The position numbers and the translations under genes were made by a program. From CAYRES01 sp964423425 (GTDB taxonomy: Bacteria > Actinomycetota > Thermoleophilia > RBG-16-64-13): a DNA stretch of 64,000 nucleotides. Where the stretch lies: positions 1 through 64,000 of the forward strand of contig CAYRES010000009.1 of the NCBI GenBank assembly GCA_964423425.1, read 5' to 3'. The stretch's first letter is position 1. Each line of letters begins with the position of its first letter. A model generated the notes under the pieces. It did not search any database, was not told the origin of the DNA, and was given only the letters and a program-made list of their open reading frames with translations. Positions 35,280-44,961 of this stretch are shown piece by piece.

Positions 35280-35876
35280 ATGACAATGAACGAACGTACC
35301 ACGAACATCGTGCTCACCGGCGTCGGTGGCCAAGGGGTCATCCTGGCAAGCTACGTGCTCGCCCAAGCCGCCCTCGCCGAGGGTTTCGACGTCAAGCAGA
35401 GCGAGGTACACGGCATGAGCCAACGTGGGGGCAGTGTACTCTCGCATCTGCGCTTCGGCGGCAAGGTGTGGTCTCCATTGGTGACCCAAGGAGCGGCGGA
35501 CATCCTCCTCTCCTTCGAAGCCCTGGAGGCCCTCCGTTACGTGAACTGGCTCCGGCCAGGCGGCGTTCTCATCTACAACGCCCTACGCATCAACCCAAGC
35601 ACGGTGTCATCAGGCCTCTCCTCCTACCCGGACGCGGTGTTCGACCAGATCGCTGCCGCGTGGGACAACGTGCTGCCGGTGGATGCCGGAACTCTCGCTA
35701 CAAAGGCGGGCAATGCGCGGGCGGCGAACATGGTTCTTCTGGGAAGCGTCTCCGCACGGCTGCCGTTTAGGGACGACACCTACCAGAGAATAATCGCTGA
35801 AGTGGTACCGCCCAAGACGGTTGATGCCAACATGAAGGCGTTTGCCTTGGGCAAAGAAGCCGCGACGGCCTCTTAG
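35280..35876 (+). CDS. iorB: Indolepyruvate:ferredoxin oxidoreductase beta subunit
   Basis: The 198-aa gamma-type subunit of the 2-oxoacid:ferredoxin oxidoreductase. It starts NIVLTGVGGQGVILASYVLAQAAL and keeps KQSEVHGMSQRGGSV, the CoA/partner contact region of the family. It forms the complex with IorA. ATG 35280 has AGGAGAAG upstream; ATG 35286 is a near alternative. A strong GC palindrome follows. Confidence 0.95.
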   Translation: MTMNERTTNIVLTGVGGQGVILASYVLAQAALAEGFDVKQSEVHGMSQRGGSVLSHLRFGGKVWSPLVTQGAADILLSFEALEALRYVNWLRPGGVLIYNALRINPSTVSSGLSSYPDAVFDQIAAAWDNVLPVDAGTLATKAGNARAANMVLLGSVSARLPFRDDTYQRIIAEVVPPKTVDANMKAFALGKEAATAS

Positions 35877-35902
35877 CGGGGCGGCCGCGACCACAGAGAC
35901 GC

Positions 35903-35935
35903 CGGCCGGGGGGCCGGGCCCCGGCCCCCCGGCCG
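35903..35935 (+). terminator. GC-only palindrome after iorB
   Basis: Bases 35903-35917 pair with 35921-35935 in a perfect all-GC stem with a tiny loop. No U-tract follows. It sits 27 bases after the iorB stop and 22 before nth. Confidence 0.5.
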
Positions 35936-35957
35936 CAAAGACTTCCACGAGCGACAT

Positions 35958-36626
35958 ATGCCTCCGTCATTGAAGAAGCGGGCGGCGCACGCCGCCGAAG
36001 TGATATCCCGCCTGCGGGACGAATACCCCGATGCGGGTATTGTTCTTCAGTTCAGCGACCCGTGGCAGCTACTGGTCGCCGTCATTCTTTCCGCTCAATG
36101 CACCGACAAGGTGGTGAACGAGGTCACAGCGGATCTCTTTCGCGTATACGGCACGATTGAGGACTACGCCGCCGCCGATCCAGCCGAGTTCGAGCAGCAC
36201 ATCTATCGCACCGGCTTCTTCCGCAACAAGACCAAGCACATCATCGGCGCCGCCCAGAAGGTTCTGGCCGATTTCGGAGGCCAGGTGCCTACCTCGATGG
36301 CTGAACTCCTCACCCTCCCGGGAGTTGCCCGAAAGACGGCGAACATCGTGCTGGGGAATGCCTATCCCGACGCCTACGCTGCCGACCCTGATGCAGGCAT
36401 CGCCGTCGACACGCACGTGCAGCGCCTCTCCAACCGATTGGGGCTGGCATCAACCAAGGATGCCAACAAGACAGAGGGTGAGCTCTTGAAGATCATCCCC
36501 CGGAAGGACTGGTACCTGCTCACCTACCTCCTCATCGAGCACGGCCGCGCAGTCTGTGTCGCCAGGAAACCCCGTTGCGGAGAGTGCGGGCTCGCCGACA
36601 TCTGCCCTTCCGCCTCCGCACCATGA
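35958..36626 (+). CDS. nth: Endonuclease III
   Basis: A 222-aa DNA glycosylase/AP lyase for oxidised pyrimidines. The helix-hairpin-helix LLTLPGVARKTANIVLGNA (about 114-132) includes the catalytic Lys. The catalytic Asp is in VDTHVQRL (about 154). The [4Fe-4S] ligands follow the C-x6-C-x2-C-x5-C spacing (CVARKPRCGECGLADIC). It overlaps nothing, and its 3' end leads into the esterase gene 11 bases on. Confidence 0.96.
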   Translation: MPPSLKKRAAHAAEVISRLRDEYPDAGIVLQFSDPWQLLVAVILSAQCTDKVVNEVTADLFRVYGTIEDYAAADPAEFEQHIYRTGFFRNKTKHIIGAAQKVLADFGGQVPTSMAELLTLPGVARKTANIVLGNAYPDAYAADPDAGIAVDTHVQRLSNRLGLASTKDANKTEGELLKIIPRKDWYLLTYLLIEHGRAVCVARKPRCGECGLADICPSASAP

Positions 36627-36636
36627 GGGTTGTGTC

Positions 36637-38307
36637 TTGAACCGACGCCGAGCACCCTCCGGCAACACTGCCCCCGTGGCAACGCGAGCGACACCCGTTC
36701 CACACTGCCGCCCCTCCTTCGGCGTCCTTGCCATCCTCATCGTCTTGCTCGCCTTCTCTCTCGTCTTCGCGGCGGCCGCCTGCGGTGAATCCCCCCGGCC
36801 CAGTACCCAAGTAGACACGAACAGCGGTCTCGTCGAGGGTGAGTTCGTGGAGGCCGCGTCTGGGCGGCAGGTACTGTCCTTCAAGGGTATCCCCTATGCC
36901 GCGCCTCCTGTCGGCGACCTCCGCTTCCGTCCGCCCCAGCCGGTCGAACCCTGGACCGACGTACGGCCCTGCCTCAGCTTCGGCCCCTCCTGCCCGCAGC
37001 CAACCGGAGGGGTGATGGGCCTACTCGGCGTAGGTGAGACGGACGAAGATTGCCTGTATCTCAACGTGTGGACCCCCACCTACTCCCCCTCAACTCCCCT
37101 CCCCGTCATGGTGTGGATACACGGGGGGAGCTATGTCACCGGGTCGGGAGCCATCCCCTTCTACAACGGCCGTCATCTGGCGGCACGAGACGTGGTCGCG
37201 GTCACAATCAACTACCGGCTCGGCCCCTTGGGCTTCTTGGCCCACCCTGCGCTCTCCCGCGAATCCCCTGAGGACATCTCCGGCAACTACGGCATCATGG
37301 ATCAGATAGCCGCTCTCGAGTGGGTGAGAGACAACATCGCCGCTTTCGGAGGAGACCCCGCGAATGTCACCGTCTTTGGCGAGTCGGCCGGCGCAATGAG
37401 CGTGTATCACCTCATGGTGAGCCCCGCCGCCCGTGGTCTCTTTCACAAAGCCATCGCGCAGAGTGGTGCCCTGCTCGACCGGGGTTTCGAGGTGAAGACC
37501 ACCCAACCCCTTGAGGCGGCGCTGCGTGCCGGAGAGAGGATGGCCGAAGCACTCGGCCTCTCCGGTCTCTCCCCCGAAGAGATGGCACAGAGGCTTCGGC
37601 TCGTACCCGCAGAGGATCTGCTCGAGGCCACCCCTGCCATCGAACTCTTCGCCGAGGGCCTCACCTACACACCGGTCATCGACGGCGTGCTCATTCCCGA
37701 CGAACCCACCACCCTCCTCGAAGAGGGCGACTTCAATGTGGTACCACTACTCGCCGGGTCCAACCGTGATGAGGGCGCCACCTTCACGCAAGGCCTCGAA
37801 CTCTCCCTGCAAGAGTACGGCGACATCACCCAAGGTATCGCCGACGCGGGGTTTGCCGACGAGCTTACCGACCTCTATCCGGCCTCACGCGCGGACGAGG
37901 CGCAGAACGCCCTCAGCCGGATGCTCACCGAGGTGGGTTTTGCCTCGTCGGCCTGGTATGTGGCCCAATCGGTGGCGGCCCAGGGCGTGCCCGCCCACCT
38001 CTACGAATTCACCTACGTGCCGCTCAGGAATCCACTGGGAGCCTTTCATGGAGCCGAAATACCCTACGTCTTCGGCACACACTCCACCGAGGAAGGTTAC
38101 GACATGCAGTTGTCCGAGCTGTTGATCGGCTATTGGACCAGGTTTGCAGCCACCGGCGATCCGAATGGAGACGGCGAGCCGGTGTGGCCTTTCTTCGAGA
38201 CCGTCGACGGCGCCTATATGGAGTTCGGCGAGGCGGTGCGGCCGGCGTCACGGCTCTATCCCGAAGCCATCGACCTCGCCCAGCGCATACGCGGGCTGAG
38301 ACCCTGA
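36637..38307 (+). CDS. Type-B carboxylesterase lipoprotein
   Basis: A 556-aa alpha/beta hydrolase of the carboxylesterase-B/para-nitrobenzyl esterase group. Signal peptide with a lipobox ending AAAC, then LSFKGIPYAAPPVGDLRFRPP. The oxyanion hole is in IHGGSY. The catalytic triad is Ser in FGESAGAM, Glu in GSNRDEGATF and His in GAFHGAEIPYVFG. Likely tethered outside the membrane. TTG 36637 is chosen because GAGGG lies nine bases upstream; GTG 36676 would also leave a signal peptide. Substrate unknown. Confidence 0.88.
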   Translation: MNRRRAPSGNTAPVATRATPVPHCRPSFGVLAILIVLLAFSLVFAAAACGESPRPSTQVDTNSGLVEGEFVEAASGRQVLSFKGIPYAAPPVGDLRFRPPQPVEPWTDVRPCLSFGPSCPQPTGGVMGLLGVGETDEDCLYLNVWTPTYSPSTPLPVMVWIHGGSYVTGSGAIPFYNGRHLAARDVVAVTINYRLGPLGFLAHPALSRESPEDISGNYGIMDQIAALEWVRDNIAAFGGDPANVTVFGESAGAMSVYHLMVSPAARGLFHKAIAQSGALLDRGFEVKTTQPLEAALRAGERMAEALGLSGLSPEEMAQRLRLVPAEDLLEATPAIELFAEGLTYTPVIDGVLIPDEPTTLLEEGDFNVVPLLAGSNRDEGATFTQGLELSLQEYGDITQGIADAGFADELTDLYPASRADEAQNALSRMLTEVGFASSAWYVAQSVAAQGVPAHLYEFTYVPLRNPLGAFHGAEIPYVFGTHSTEEGYDMQLSELLIGYWTRFAATGDPNGDGEPVWPFFETVDGAYMEFGEAVRPASRLYPEAIDLAQRIRGLRP

Positions 38308-38449
38308 CTCAACCCGGCCGAACGACGGCGTCTAGCCTTCATATGCGCCCAGAAGATACACTATGCGGCACGCAGGTCGCCTGTCAGCGCGAGAGCCCTG
38401 GGGCGACCCACACGCGAAAGTGAGCAGCAAGCAATCGGAGGTTGATCGG

Positions 38450-39319
38450 ATGAACGCCGAAAACATCAAGACCATCGGGGTGTGCGGCGCAGGTACCATG
38501 GGCGCCGGCATCGTGCAACTGGCCGCCCAGAGCGGGTTCGACGTCAAAGTCATCGACGTGCAGCAGGCCTTCCTCGATCGGGGCATGAACATCGTGTCCA
38601 AGAGCTTGGGCCGACTGCTGTCCAAGGAGAAGATCTCGCAGACCGAGCACGATGAGATCATGGGTCGCATCTCCATGTCCACCGATCCAGCTTCACTGGC
38701 CGACTCCGACTTCGTCATCGAGGCCATCCTGGAGGAAGTTGAAGCGAAGAAGACGCTCTTCGACAATCTCGAGAAGGTGTGCCGCCCGGAGGTGGTATTC
38801 GCCACCAACACATCGTCCATCTCGGTGACCCAGCTCGCGGCCTTGAGCGGCCGCCCCGACAAAGTCGTGGGCATGCACTTCTTCAACCCCGTCCCGGTCA
38901 TGAAGCTGGTAGAGGTCATTCCGGCCCTCCAGACCGACCCGGCCGCCTTGGACCTCACCATCGAGCTGACCAAGAAGCTCGGCAAGGTGCCGGTTCCCTG
39001 CAAGGATACGCCCAGCTTCATCGTCAACCGCATCCTCATCCCCATGATCATCGACGCAGCCCGCGTGTATGAGAGCGGCGTTGCAACCGCCGAAGACATC
39101 GATACTGCCATGAAGCTAGGCGCCAATCTTCCCATGGGTCCCCTGGAGTTGGCCGATTTTGTGGGCATCGACATCGTGTACCACATCGGCAACATGCTCT
39201 TCGAGTACTCCAAGGAGGCCCGTTTCAACCCGCCCGACCTCATGCGAAACATGGTGCAGGCAGGCTATCTGGGCCGCAAGAGTGGCAAGGGTTTCTACGA
39301 CTACGCTGAGAAGCACTGA
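38450..39319 (+). CDS. 3-hydroxybutyryl-CoA / 3-hydroxyacyl-CoA dehydrogenase
   Basis: A 289-aa NAD(P)-dependent enzyme interconverting 3-hydroxyacyl-CoA and acetoacyl-CoA. The Rossmann motif is GVCGAGTMGAGIVQ (about 9-22). It has ATNTSSISVTQLA, the signature HFFNPVPVMKLVEVI with the catalytic His (about 141), and DTPSFIVNRIL. The end, LGRKSGKGFYDY, is typical. ATG 38450 has GGAGG eight bases upstream. The length fits the single-domain Hbd class of butyrate-type and polyhydroxyalkanoate pathways. No thiolase is near. Confidence 0.93.
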   Translation: MNAENIKTIGVCGAGTMGAGIVQLAAQSGFDVKVIDVQQAFLDRGMNIVSKSLGRLLSKEKISQTEHDEIMGRISMSTDPASLADSDFVIEAILEEVEAKKTLFDNLEKVCRPEVVFATNTSSISVTQLAALSGRPDKVVGMHFFNPVPVMKLVEVIPALQTDPAALDLTIELTKKLGKVPVPCKDTPSFIVNRILIPMIIDAARVYESGVATAEDIDTAMKLGANLPMGPLELADFVGIDIVYHIGNMLFEYSKEARFNPPDLMRNMVQAGYLGRKSGKGFYDYAEKH

Positions 39320-39348
39320 CAACCTTGTCCAACGCAGCAGCCTTCTCG

Positions 39349-39418
39349 GAGACGGGAGCCCTTTCGTTCGTCGGCGTGCACCACAGACCCCAAGCCCAAG
39401 CGGAGAGGCTCCCGTCTC
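39349..39418. repeat. Inverted repeat downstream of the hydroxyacyl-CoA dehydrogenase gene
   Basis: Arms 39349-39360 and 39407-39418 are exact 12-bp reverse complements around a 46-base loop. It starts 30 bases after the stop codon and abuts a second hairpin. Confidence 0.55.
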
Positions 39419-39423
39419 TCGTT

Positions 39424-39475
39424 CCATGCGCTGCACCGGCTTCCGCCCGAGGGCGGAAGCCGGTGCAGCGCATGG
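39424..39475. repeat. Perfect 24-bp hairpin in the 39320-39595 intergenic region
   Basis: Arms 39424-39447 and 39452-39475 are exact reverse complements with a four-base loop CGAG. No U-tract follows on either strand. With the preceding inverted repeat it fills half of a 276-base gap. It could be a terminator, a REP-like element or a structured RNA. Confidence 0.65.
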
Positions 39476-39595
39476 GCATTCACACTCCAACCCCAGCTTG
39501 AGACTGTCCAAGTCACGCGGAGTATGATGCATTATGAGGTTGTCTTCGACTGCTGAGGGCACTCAGAAACGGCATGGGAGAGGAGCGGTGTACCT

Positions 39596-41038
39596 GTGAG
39601 GACAAGGCATAGTTACTCCTTCGCACTTCTTCTGTTGCTGCTTACGCTGGTGACTGTCACATCTGTGGGATGCACCCCCAAGGAAGAACCCACCCCACAA
39701 GGCCTTGATCCCCAAGAGGCTCAACAACTCGCCTATGATGCCGCTGTCTTCGGCTTCCCTCTGGTCGAGATGGACCTCACGCGACAGGCGTTCACCGCAG
39801 TCCCCTCGCCCACGGAGAATGGGGCGCCGGTGGGACAATTCAGCCACAAGGAGACCTTCCCTGACGCAACATTCACCACCGTGGTGAGACCCAATGCCGA
39901 CACGCTCTATTCGACGGCCTGGGTGGACACCGCCGAGGAACCCTTCATCCTGTCTGTTCCGGACTCACAGAGCCGCTACTACATGATCTCGATGCTGGAC
40001 TACTGGACAAACGTGTTCGCCTCGCTCGGTCCACGAACCACGGGCTCCGGCGCCGGCAAGTATGCAATCACCGGTCCGGGCTGGACCGGTGATTTGCCCG
40101 ACGGCGTCACGGAGACGAGGTCTCCCACCAGGTGGGCGTGGATCGTCGGACGCTTTGCCTGCAGCGGCCCTTCAGACTACGACGATGTCCACGAACTCCA
40201 GCACCAGCTGATCCTGATGCCTCTCTCGGCGTGGGGCACTGAGTACGCACCGCCGACCGCTGTCCCGGTCGATCCCAGCGTGAACCGCGAGACATCTCCA
40301 TTGAACCAATTGCTGGCTATGGATGCTCCTACCTACCTCAACGAGGTCTGCCGGCTCATGGCGGACAATCCCTCCTATGGAGCCGACATGCCGATGCTGG
40401 ATGAGCTGGCCAAGATCGGCATCAAGCCCGGCGCCGATTACCACGCCTACTCATCCGAGCTCCACGAGGACATCAGATCGGCGATAGAGGCCGGCCATCA
40501 ATCTGCCCTCGCCGCGATTCCCACGGCAAGCCCGGGTGAGGACAAGAACGGATGGCGAATGGTGTACGGTGCAGGAGACTACGGCACCGACTACACCCTC
40601 AGAGCGATTATCGCCTATCAGGGGCTCGGCGCGAATCTGGACGATGATGCCTTCTACCCCTCGTTGTTCAGGAGCAGCGATGGGGCGTGGCTGTCCAGCG
40701 ACAATCGCTACGTGCTCCATTTCGACAAGGAGGATATCCCGCCCGTCAACGGCTTCTGGTCGCTTTCCATGTACAACGACAAGATGATGTTCGCCGACAA
40801 CACCATAGGAAGATACAACCTGGGCTCAATGAGTAATCCGCCTCTGGTGGCCAATCCAGATGGCTCGATTGACATATTCATACAACGCGATTCACCCAGC
40901 CCATCAGGCACACCCAACTGGCTTCCGGCACCGGCTGGCGGGAACTTCTCGCTGACACTGCGGTTGTACTGGCCGCAGGAGGCGGTGTTGGACAAGTCGT
41001 GGGTGCCACCGGCGATACAGCTGGTCACAACCGGCTAG
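39596..41038 (+). CDS. DUF1254/DUF1214 lipoprotein
   Basis: A 480-aa exported protein. Signal peptide with lipobox SVGC (about residues 23-26). An N-terminal DUF1254-like domain has YDAAVFGFPLVEMDLTRQAF and RPNADTLYSTAWVD. A C-terminal DUF1214-like domain has the NGFWSLSMYNDKMMF stretch and ends NLGS...DGSIDIFIQRDSP. The family is widespread and its biochemical role is unknown. GTG 39596 has AGGAG twelve bases upstream. Confidence 0.85.
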   Translation: MRTRHSYSFALLLLLLTLVTVTSVGCTPKEEPTPQGLDPQEAQQLAYDAAVFGFPLVEMDLTRQAFTAVPSPTENGAPVGQFSHKETFPDATFTTVVRPNADTLYSTAWVDTAEEPFILSVPDSQSRYYMISMLDYWTNVFASLGPRTTGSGAGKYAITGPGWTGDLPDGVTETRSPTRWAWIVGRFACSGPSDYDDVHELQHQLILMPLSAWGTEYAPPTAVPVDPSVNRETSPLNQLLAMDAPTYLNEVCRLMADNPSYGADMPMLDELAKIGIKPGADYHAYSSELHEDIRSAIEAGHQSALAAIPTASPGEDKNGWRMVYGAGDYGTDYTLRAIIAYQGLGANLDDDAFYPSLFRSSDGAWLSSDNRYVLHFDKEDIPPVNGFWSLSMYNDKMMFADNTIGRYNLGSMSNPPLVANPDGSIDIFIQRDSPSPSGTPNWLPAPAGGNFSLTLRLYWPQEAVLDKSWVPPAIQLVTTG

Positions 41039-41295
41039 ACGCTCTCGCCGACTTGGGGAACCCGGAAGAGACTCGCATGGCCTTGGAGCCGCCCCTCGAC
41101 CCCCGTGGACCACCCGGTATGTCGAGGACTGAGAGTCAGCTTCGCTCCGCTCACGTACGCCGCCCTCGAAGCCAGGCACCCGCCAAATAGCGCGCCTTAT
41201 TTGCTATGCTCATTCACGTCGAATATGGACAGACTCGAAGACCCTCCAAGTAGCCACTCCACACCGAGCACCCTTGCGGGCCGGGGTGAGACATC
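41039..41295. other. 257-base intergenic gap without recognisable features
   Basis: Lies between the DUF1254 lipoprotein gene and the CorC-type gene, both on the plus strand. It has a short AT-rich patch (TTATTTGCTATGC near 41200) that could hold a -10 element for the CorC-type gene. No hairpin or coding signal is convincing. Confidence 0.4.
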
Positions 41296-42606
41296 ATGAG
41301 CACGGTCGCCGGCCTCCTGCTCATACTGGTCCTCATCTGCGTCAACGCGCTCTTCGTGGCCGCAGAGTTCGCCATTGTGAAGGCGCGGACCGCTCGCATG
41401 AAAGAACTCGCCAACGACGGACGGCGACTCGCTCGCATCGCAGAGCCTATCGTGGAAAACGTCGAATCGTATCTTCCCGTCATTCAGGTCGGCGTGACCA
41501 TGGCTACTCTCGGCCTTGGCTGGACGGGAGAACCGGCACTGGCCAGGCTGGTCGAGGACCCTCTGCGCTGGATGGGAGTCACCAGCCCCACAGCGAGTAG
41601 CGGGTTGGCCAGCACCATCTCGTTCCTCATCATTACGATCGCCATAATCGTGCTTGGGGAACTCGTTCCCAAGTCTATCGCCATCCGTAAGGCCGAGAGT
41701 TCCACCATGGCGTTGGCCCTTCCGTTGCGCGCGTTCTTCTGGCTTCTGTGGCCTCTGGTCTGGCTTCTCACCAAGCTCACCAACCTCATGCTCCACGCGC
41801 TACGCGTAGAGCCGGCCTCGGCCCTCGACCTGGCTCCATCGGAAGAGGAGCTCGGCATGATGCTCATGGCCAGTCACGAGGGGGGTCACATCGACGAAAT
41901 CGAGCAAGGCATCATGAAGCGCGCACTCACCCTGGGCGACAGAGCGGTGGGGGATATCGTCGTGCCCCGGCCTGAAACGGCGGCCCTCGCTGCCGACATG
42001 CCGGTCTCGACGGCGATGGAACGGATCACCGAGAGCAATCACACTCGCTACCCCGTGTACGAAGAGGATCTCGACGACGCCATAGGCTACGTGCATGTGA
42101 AGGATCTCTATCGAACCCACCCTGACAAGACGGTGAGGAGCGTGCTCCGCCCCATCGGCTTCATCGCCGAGACGGCGAGCATCGCCGCCGCGCTGCAGCG
42201 TTTTCAGAGTACCCGCACACCACTTGCCGTGGTGGTCGACGAGCACGGTGGCACGAGCGGCATAGTGACCCTCCAAGATGTGGTAGAGGAACTCATCGGA
42301 GAAGTACAGGACGAATTCGACCACGACGCCCCCTTGATCGAACCCCTGGAGGGCGGCGCCTTCTCGGTCGATGGCGCCGCCCGTATAGATCTCCTGAGGG
42401 AGGAACTGGGCATCGAGTTGCCCGATGAGGGCTTCCCCACACTTGGGGGCAGGATATTCGAGCAGTTGCAGCGGCGCCCCCGCGTGGGAGACGAGGTGAC
42501 CTTGGGCAATTTCCGAGCCGGCATCTGGGAGGTCGACGGCATGCGTATCGCACGCGTGCGCCTCTCTCCGCTACCGTTGGAACCCACAGGCGAAGAAGGC
42601 CGCTGA
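41296..42606 (+). CDS. CorC/HlyC-family (CNNM-CBS) membrane transporter
   Basis: A 436-aa membrane protein of the CNNM/CorB group, linked to magnesium/cobalt export or homeostasis. The CNNM domain (about 1-195) has three to four membrane segments (LLLILVLICVNALFVAAEFA and LIITIAIIVLGELVPKS). Two CBS domains follow (about 215-335, with RYPVYEEDLDDAIGYVHVKDL and VVVDEHGGTSGIVTLQDVVEEL), then the C-terminal CorC_HlyC domain (about 350-430). Length and order are typical. ATG 41296 is used. Confidence 0.92.
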   Translation: MSTVAGLLLILVLICVNALFVAAEFAIVKARTARMKELANDGRRLARIAEPIVENVESYLPVIQVGVTMATLGLGWTGEPALARLVEDPLRWMGVTSPTASSGLASTISFLIITIAIIVLGELVPKSIAIRKAESSTMALALPLRAFFWLLWPLVWLLTKLTNLMLHALRVEPASALDLAPSEEELGMMLMASHEGGHIDEIEQGIMKRALTLGDRAVGDIVVPRPETAALAADMPVSTAMERITESNHTRYPVYEEDLDDAIGYVHVKDLYRTHPDKTVRSVLRPIGFIAETASIAAALQRFQSTRTPLAVVVDEHGGTSGIVTLQDVVEELIGEVQDEFDHDAPLIEPLEGGAFSVDGAARIDLLREELGIELPDEGFPTLGGRIFEQLQRRPRVGDEVTLGNFRAGIWEVDGMRIARVRLSPLPLEPTGEEGR

Positions 42607-42650
42607 GGGAGCACGGGCCTTCGGCCTTCACTCCACAAGGACCAGTTGCC

Positions 42651-44696
42651 GTGTTGCAGCAATGTGCTATCGTTGACAACCGGTTGGGGCTCCTACAGCG
42701 GTTCTCGAGGGGGATTCGATTGGAATCCAACCGGCGCAATCCCGCACATGATGACCTCAGCACCCTCATCGATAGGGCGCCCCTCGCCGTCTACTGCTTG
42801 GACAGGGAGGGACGCGTCACCTCGTGGAACCCGACCGCTCAGGACTTGTTCGGTTGGAGTGCCGACGAGGTGAGGGGAAAGCCGCTCCCGACCCTGAAGA
42901 CCAACGAGATCGAAGCGTGTTGGCCTCCCCAGGTAGGCGGCCAGCTCGCACAGCCACCCTTCAATCGGCCCGATGCACCCGAGCCGGTCATCACACCTGA
43001 GAGTGTCATCTTCGACGCCGTTCGTCTCACCAGGGAGGGTGGCACTATCGACGTGAGTATCGCGATGGCCCCCCTCTTGAGCGACGAAAGAACGCCTCAC
43101 GGCTTCATCTGCATGGCACAGGACATCAGTGACCGCGTGAGGCTCGTCCGTGAACTCGCCGAGAGCGAGGCGAAGTACAGGGCTTTGGTCGAGACCACCG
43201 CTACGGGCTACCTGATAGCCGACCCCGAGGGATTTGTCCTCGACGCCAACGACGAATACGCCCGCATGGCGGGGTTCCAGTCGCCGGAGGACGTGATCGG
43301 CCGGAGCTTCCTCGAGTGGACCGCTCCCCACGACCGGGAGCGCAATGCCGGGTATCTCGAGGCGTTGGCGGACAAGAGCCCACTTCGCCAAGCCCGGGTC
43401 GACTACCTCGATCCCCACGGCAACACAATACCCATCGAGTTCAGTGCCACTCAGATAACGCTCGCCGGGAGGCCTCTGGTCGTTGCCCTGTGTCAGGATA
43501 TCTCAGAACGCCGCAGGGAGCAGGAGGAACTGCAGCGCAAGGAGCAGGAACTGCGGGAAGCCCAGAAGATGGACGCAGTGGGCCGCTTGGCCGGGGGCAT
43601 GGCGCATGACTTCAACAACCTTCTCACGGCCATCGGTGGCTACTGCGACCTCCTGTCCACCTCCGGCCACGTCGACCCCGTCGGCGAAGTCGACCTACGC
43701 GAGATCAAGCAGGCCGCTGAACAGGCAGCGTCTCTCACGCGCCATCTGCTCGCCCTCAGCGGGCACCAGGTTCTTCGCACAACCGCTGTCGATATACCGG
43801 CGTTCATTGCCGGCATGGAGGGGCTTCTCCTCGCCCTCATGGGAGAAGATGTGAGACTCGAACTCAATGTGGTGCGCTCCCATCAGCCCCTCCTCGCCCA
43901 AGCCGATCCGCACCAACTCGAGCGGGCAATCCTCAGCGTTGCAGCGAACGCCCGTGACGCCATGCCGCGGGGAGGTACGTTCTCACTCCACGTACAGAGA
44001 GGCGAGGAGTCCGACGCCTGCCCCGCCCATCAGGGAGAGACGGCAGCCCGGTACGTGGAGATACGGCTCACCGACGACGGGATGGGTATGGAACCCGACG
44101 TGGTGGCTCACATCTTCGAACCCTTCTTCACCACGAAGAAGGTACACGAGAGAACAGGCCTTGGACTATCGACGGCCTACGGCATCATCGCCCAGATGGC
44201 AGGAGAGATCGTCTGCACGAGCACACCCGGTGTCGGCACCACGTTCACGGTACGGCTGCCGTTGATACAAGCCGGCAGAGACGTGATCGACTCCCACCGT
44301 CAACTTGCCCTCACTGTGGATCGCCGTTCTCCAATCCGGGTACTGATCGCAGAGGACGAGACTTCCGTACGCCGGCTGGCGACTCGCGTGCTCTCCCGGC
44401 ACGGTTATGCGGTACTGGAAGCAGGCGATGGGCAGGAGGCTCTGCGCCGGGACGAAGCCGAGCGCGGTGGCATCGACCTGCTGGTGACCGACGTTGTGAT
44501 GCCGGGTATGAACGGAGTCGAGCTGGCAAAGAGGTTGGGCGCCCGATACCCAAAGCTGAGAGTGCTGTTCATCTCCGGCTACACCCAGGGTGTCATCGAC
44601 GATTATGCAGACCTCAACGGACACCATGGCTTCCTCGGAAAGCCCTTCTCGACCGCCGAGTTCATCAACAAGGTGGAGGAACTCCTCCAGGAATGA
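42651..44696 (+). CDS. Soluble PAS-PAS hybrid histidine kinase with C-terminal receiver
   Basis: A 681-aa two-component sensor without membrane segments. PAS 1 spans about 35-155 and PAS 2 about 165-290. The dimerisation helix has the phospho-accepting His in GGMAHDFNNLL (about 318). The ATPase domain (about 420-545) has NARDAMPRGG, DDGMGMEPDV and GLGLSTAYG. A receiver domain (about 560-680) has the phospho-acceptor Asp in LLVTDVVMPGMNG. GTG 42651 has AAGGA nine bases upstream. No output regulator adjoins, so the internal receiver may relay to a distant partner. PAS cofactors cannot be inferred. Confidence 0.92.
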   Translation: MLQQCAIVDNRLGLLQRFSRGIRLESNRRNPAHDDLSTLIDRAPLAVYCLDREGRVTSWNPTAQDLFGWSADEVRGKPLPTLKTNEIEACWPPQVGGQLAQPPFNRPDAPEPVITPESVIFDAVRLTREGGTIDVSIAMAPLLSDERTPHGFICMAQDISDRVRLVRELAESEAKYRALVETTATGYLIADPEGFVLDANDEYARMAGFQSPEDVIGRSFLEWTAPHDRERNAGYLEALADKSPLRQARVDYLDPHGNTIPIEFSATQITLAGRPLVVALCQDISERRREQEELQRKEQELREAQKMDAVGRLAGGMAHDFNNLLTAIGGYCDLLSTSGHVDPVGEVDLREIKQAAEQAASLTRHLLALSGHQVLRTTAVDIPAFIAGMEGLLLALMGEDVRLELNVVRSHQPLLAQADPHQLERAILSVAANARDAMPRGGTFSLHVQRGEESDACPAHQGETAARYVEIRLTDDGMGMEPDVVAHIFEPFFTTKKVHERTGLGLSTAYGIIAQMAGEIVCTSTPGVGTTFTVRLPLIQAGRDVIDSHRQLALTVDRRSPIRVLIAEDETSVRRLATRVLSRHGYAVLEAGDGQEALRRDEAERGGIDLLVTDVVMPGMNGVELAKRLGARYPKLRVLFISGYTQGVIDDYADLNGHHGFLGKPFSTAEFINKVEELLQE

Positions 44697-44961
44697 GCGC
44701 CACCCCTACGCGGGCCCGCTCCCCGTCGGAACGCCCCCACGAGCAGCCTCGCTCGCTATGGCACTCACAATTGTCTCCCGCTCGGGTCTGGCGGTCCCCC
44801 GCTCGGGGGCGATATCATGATGCATGTGGACTACGTCGCTTCTCTCCCAGGAGGTGCTCTCCAATCTAGTTGCGCGTCCATCGTTCCAGGTCAAGCCACA
44901 TCAGGGGGCAAAGCACGCGGGGGGGCGAAGTCAGCCATACAACCGTAGAGGAGGATTCATC
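44697..44961 (+). other. 265-base leader region of the GAPDH-like gene
   Basis: Holds a short CCCCC-GCTC-GGGGG-type hairpin near 44798-44812, followed by an AT-rich GATATCATGATGC. The GAGGAGGA ribosome site for ATG 44962 is at the end. No promoter pair is convincing. Confidence 0.4.

Noticed and set aside
34021..35286. 421-aa open frame opposite iorA
   Set aside because: iorA has all its motifs; the opposite frame has none.
39360..39480. Short open frames across the tandem hairpins
   Set aside because: They only arise from the inverted repeat and have no ribosome site.
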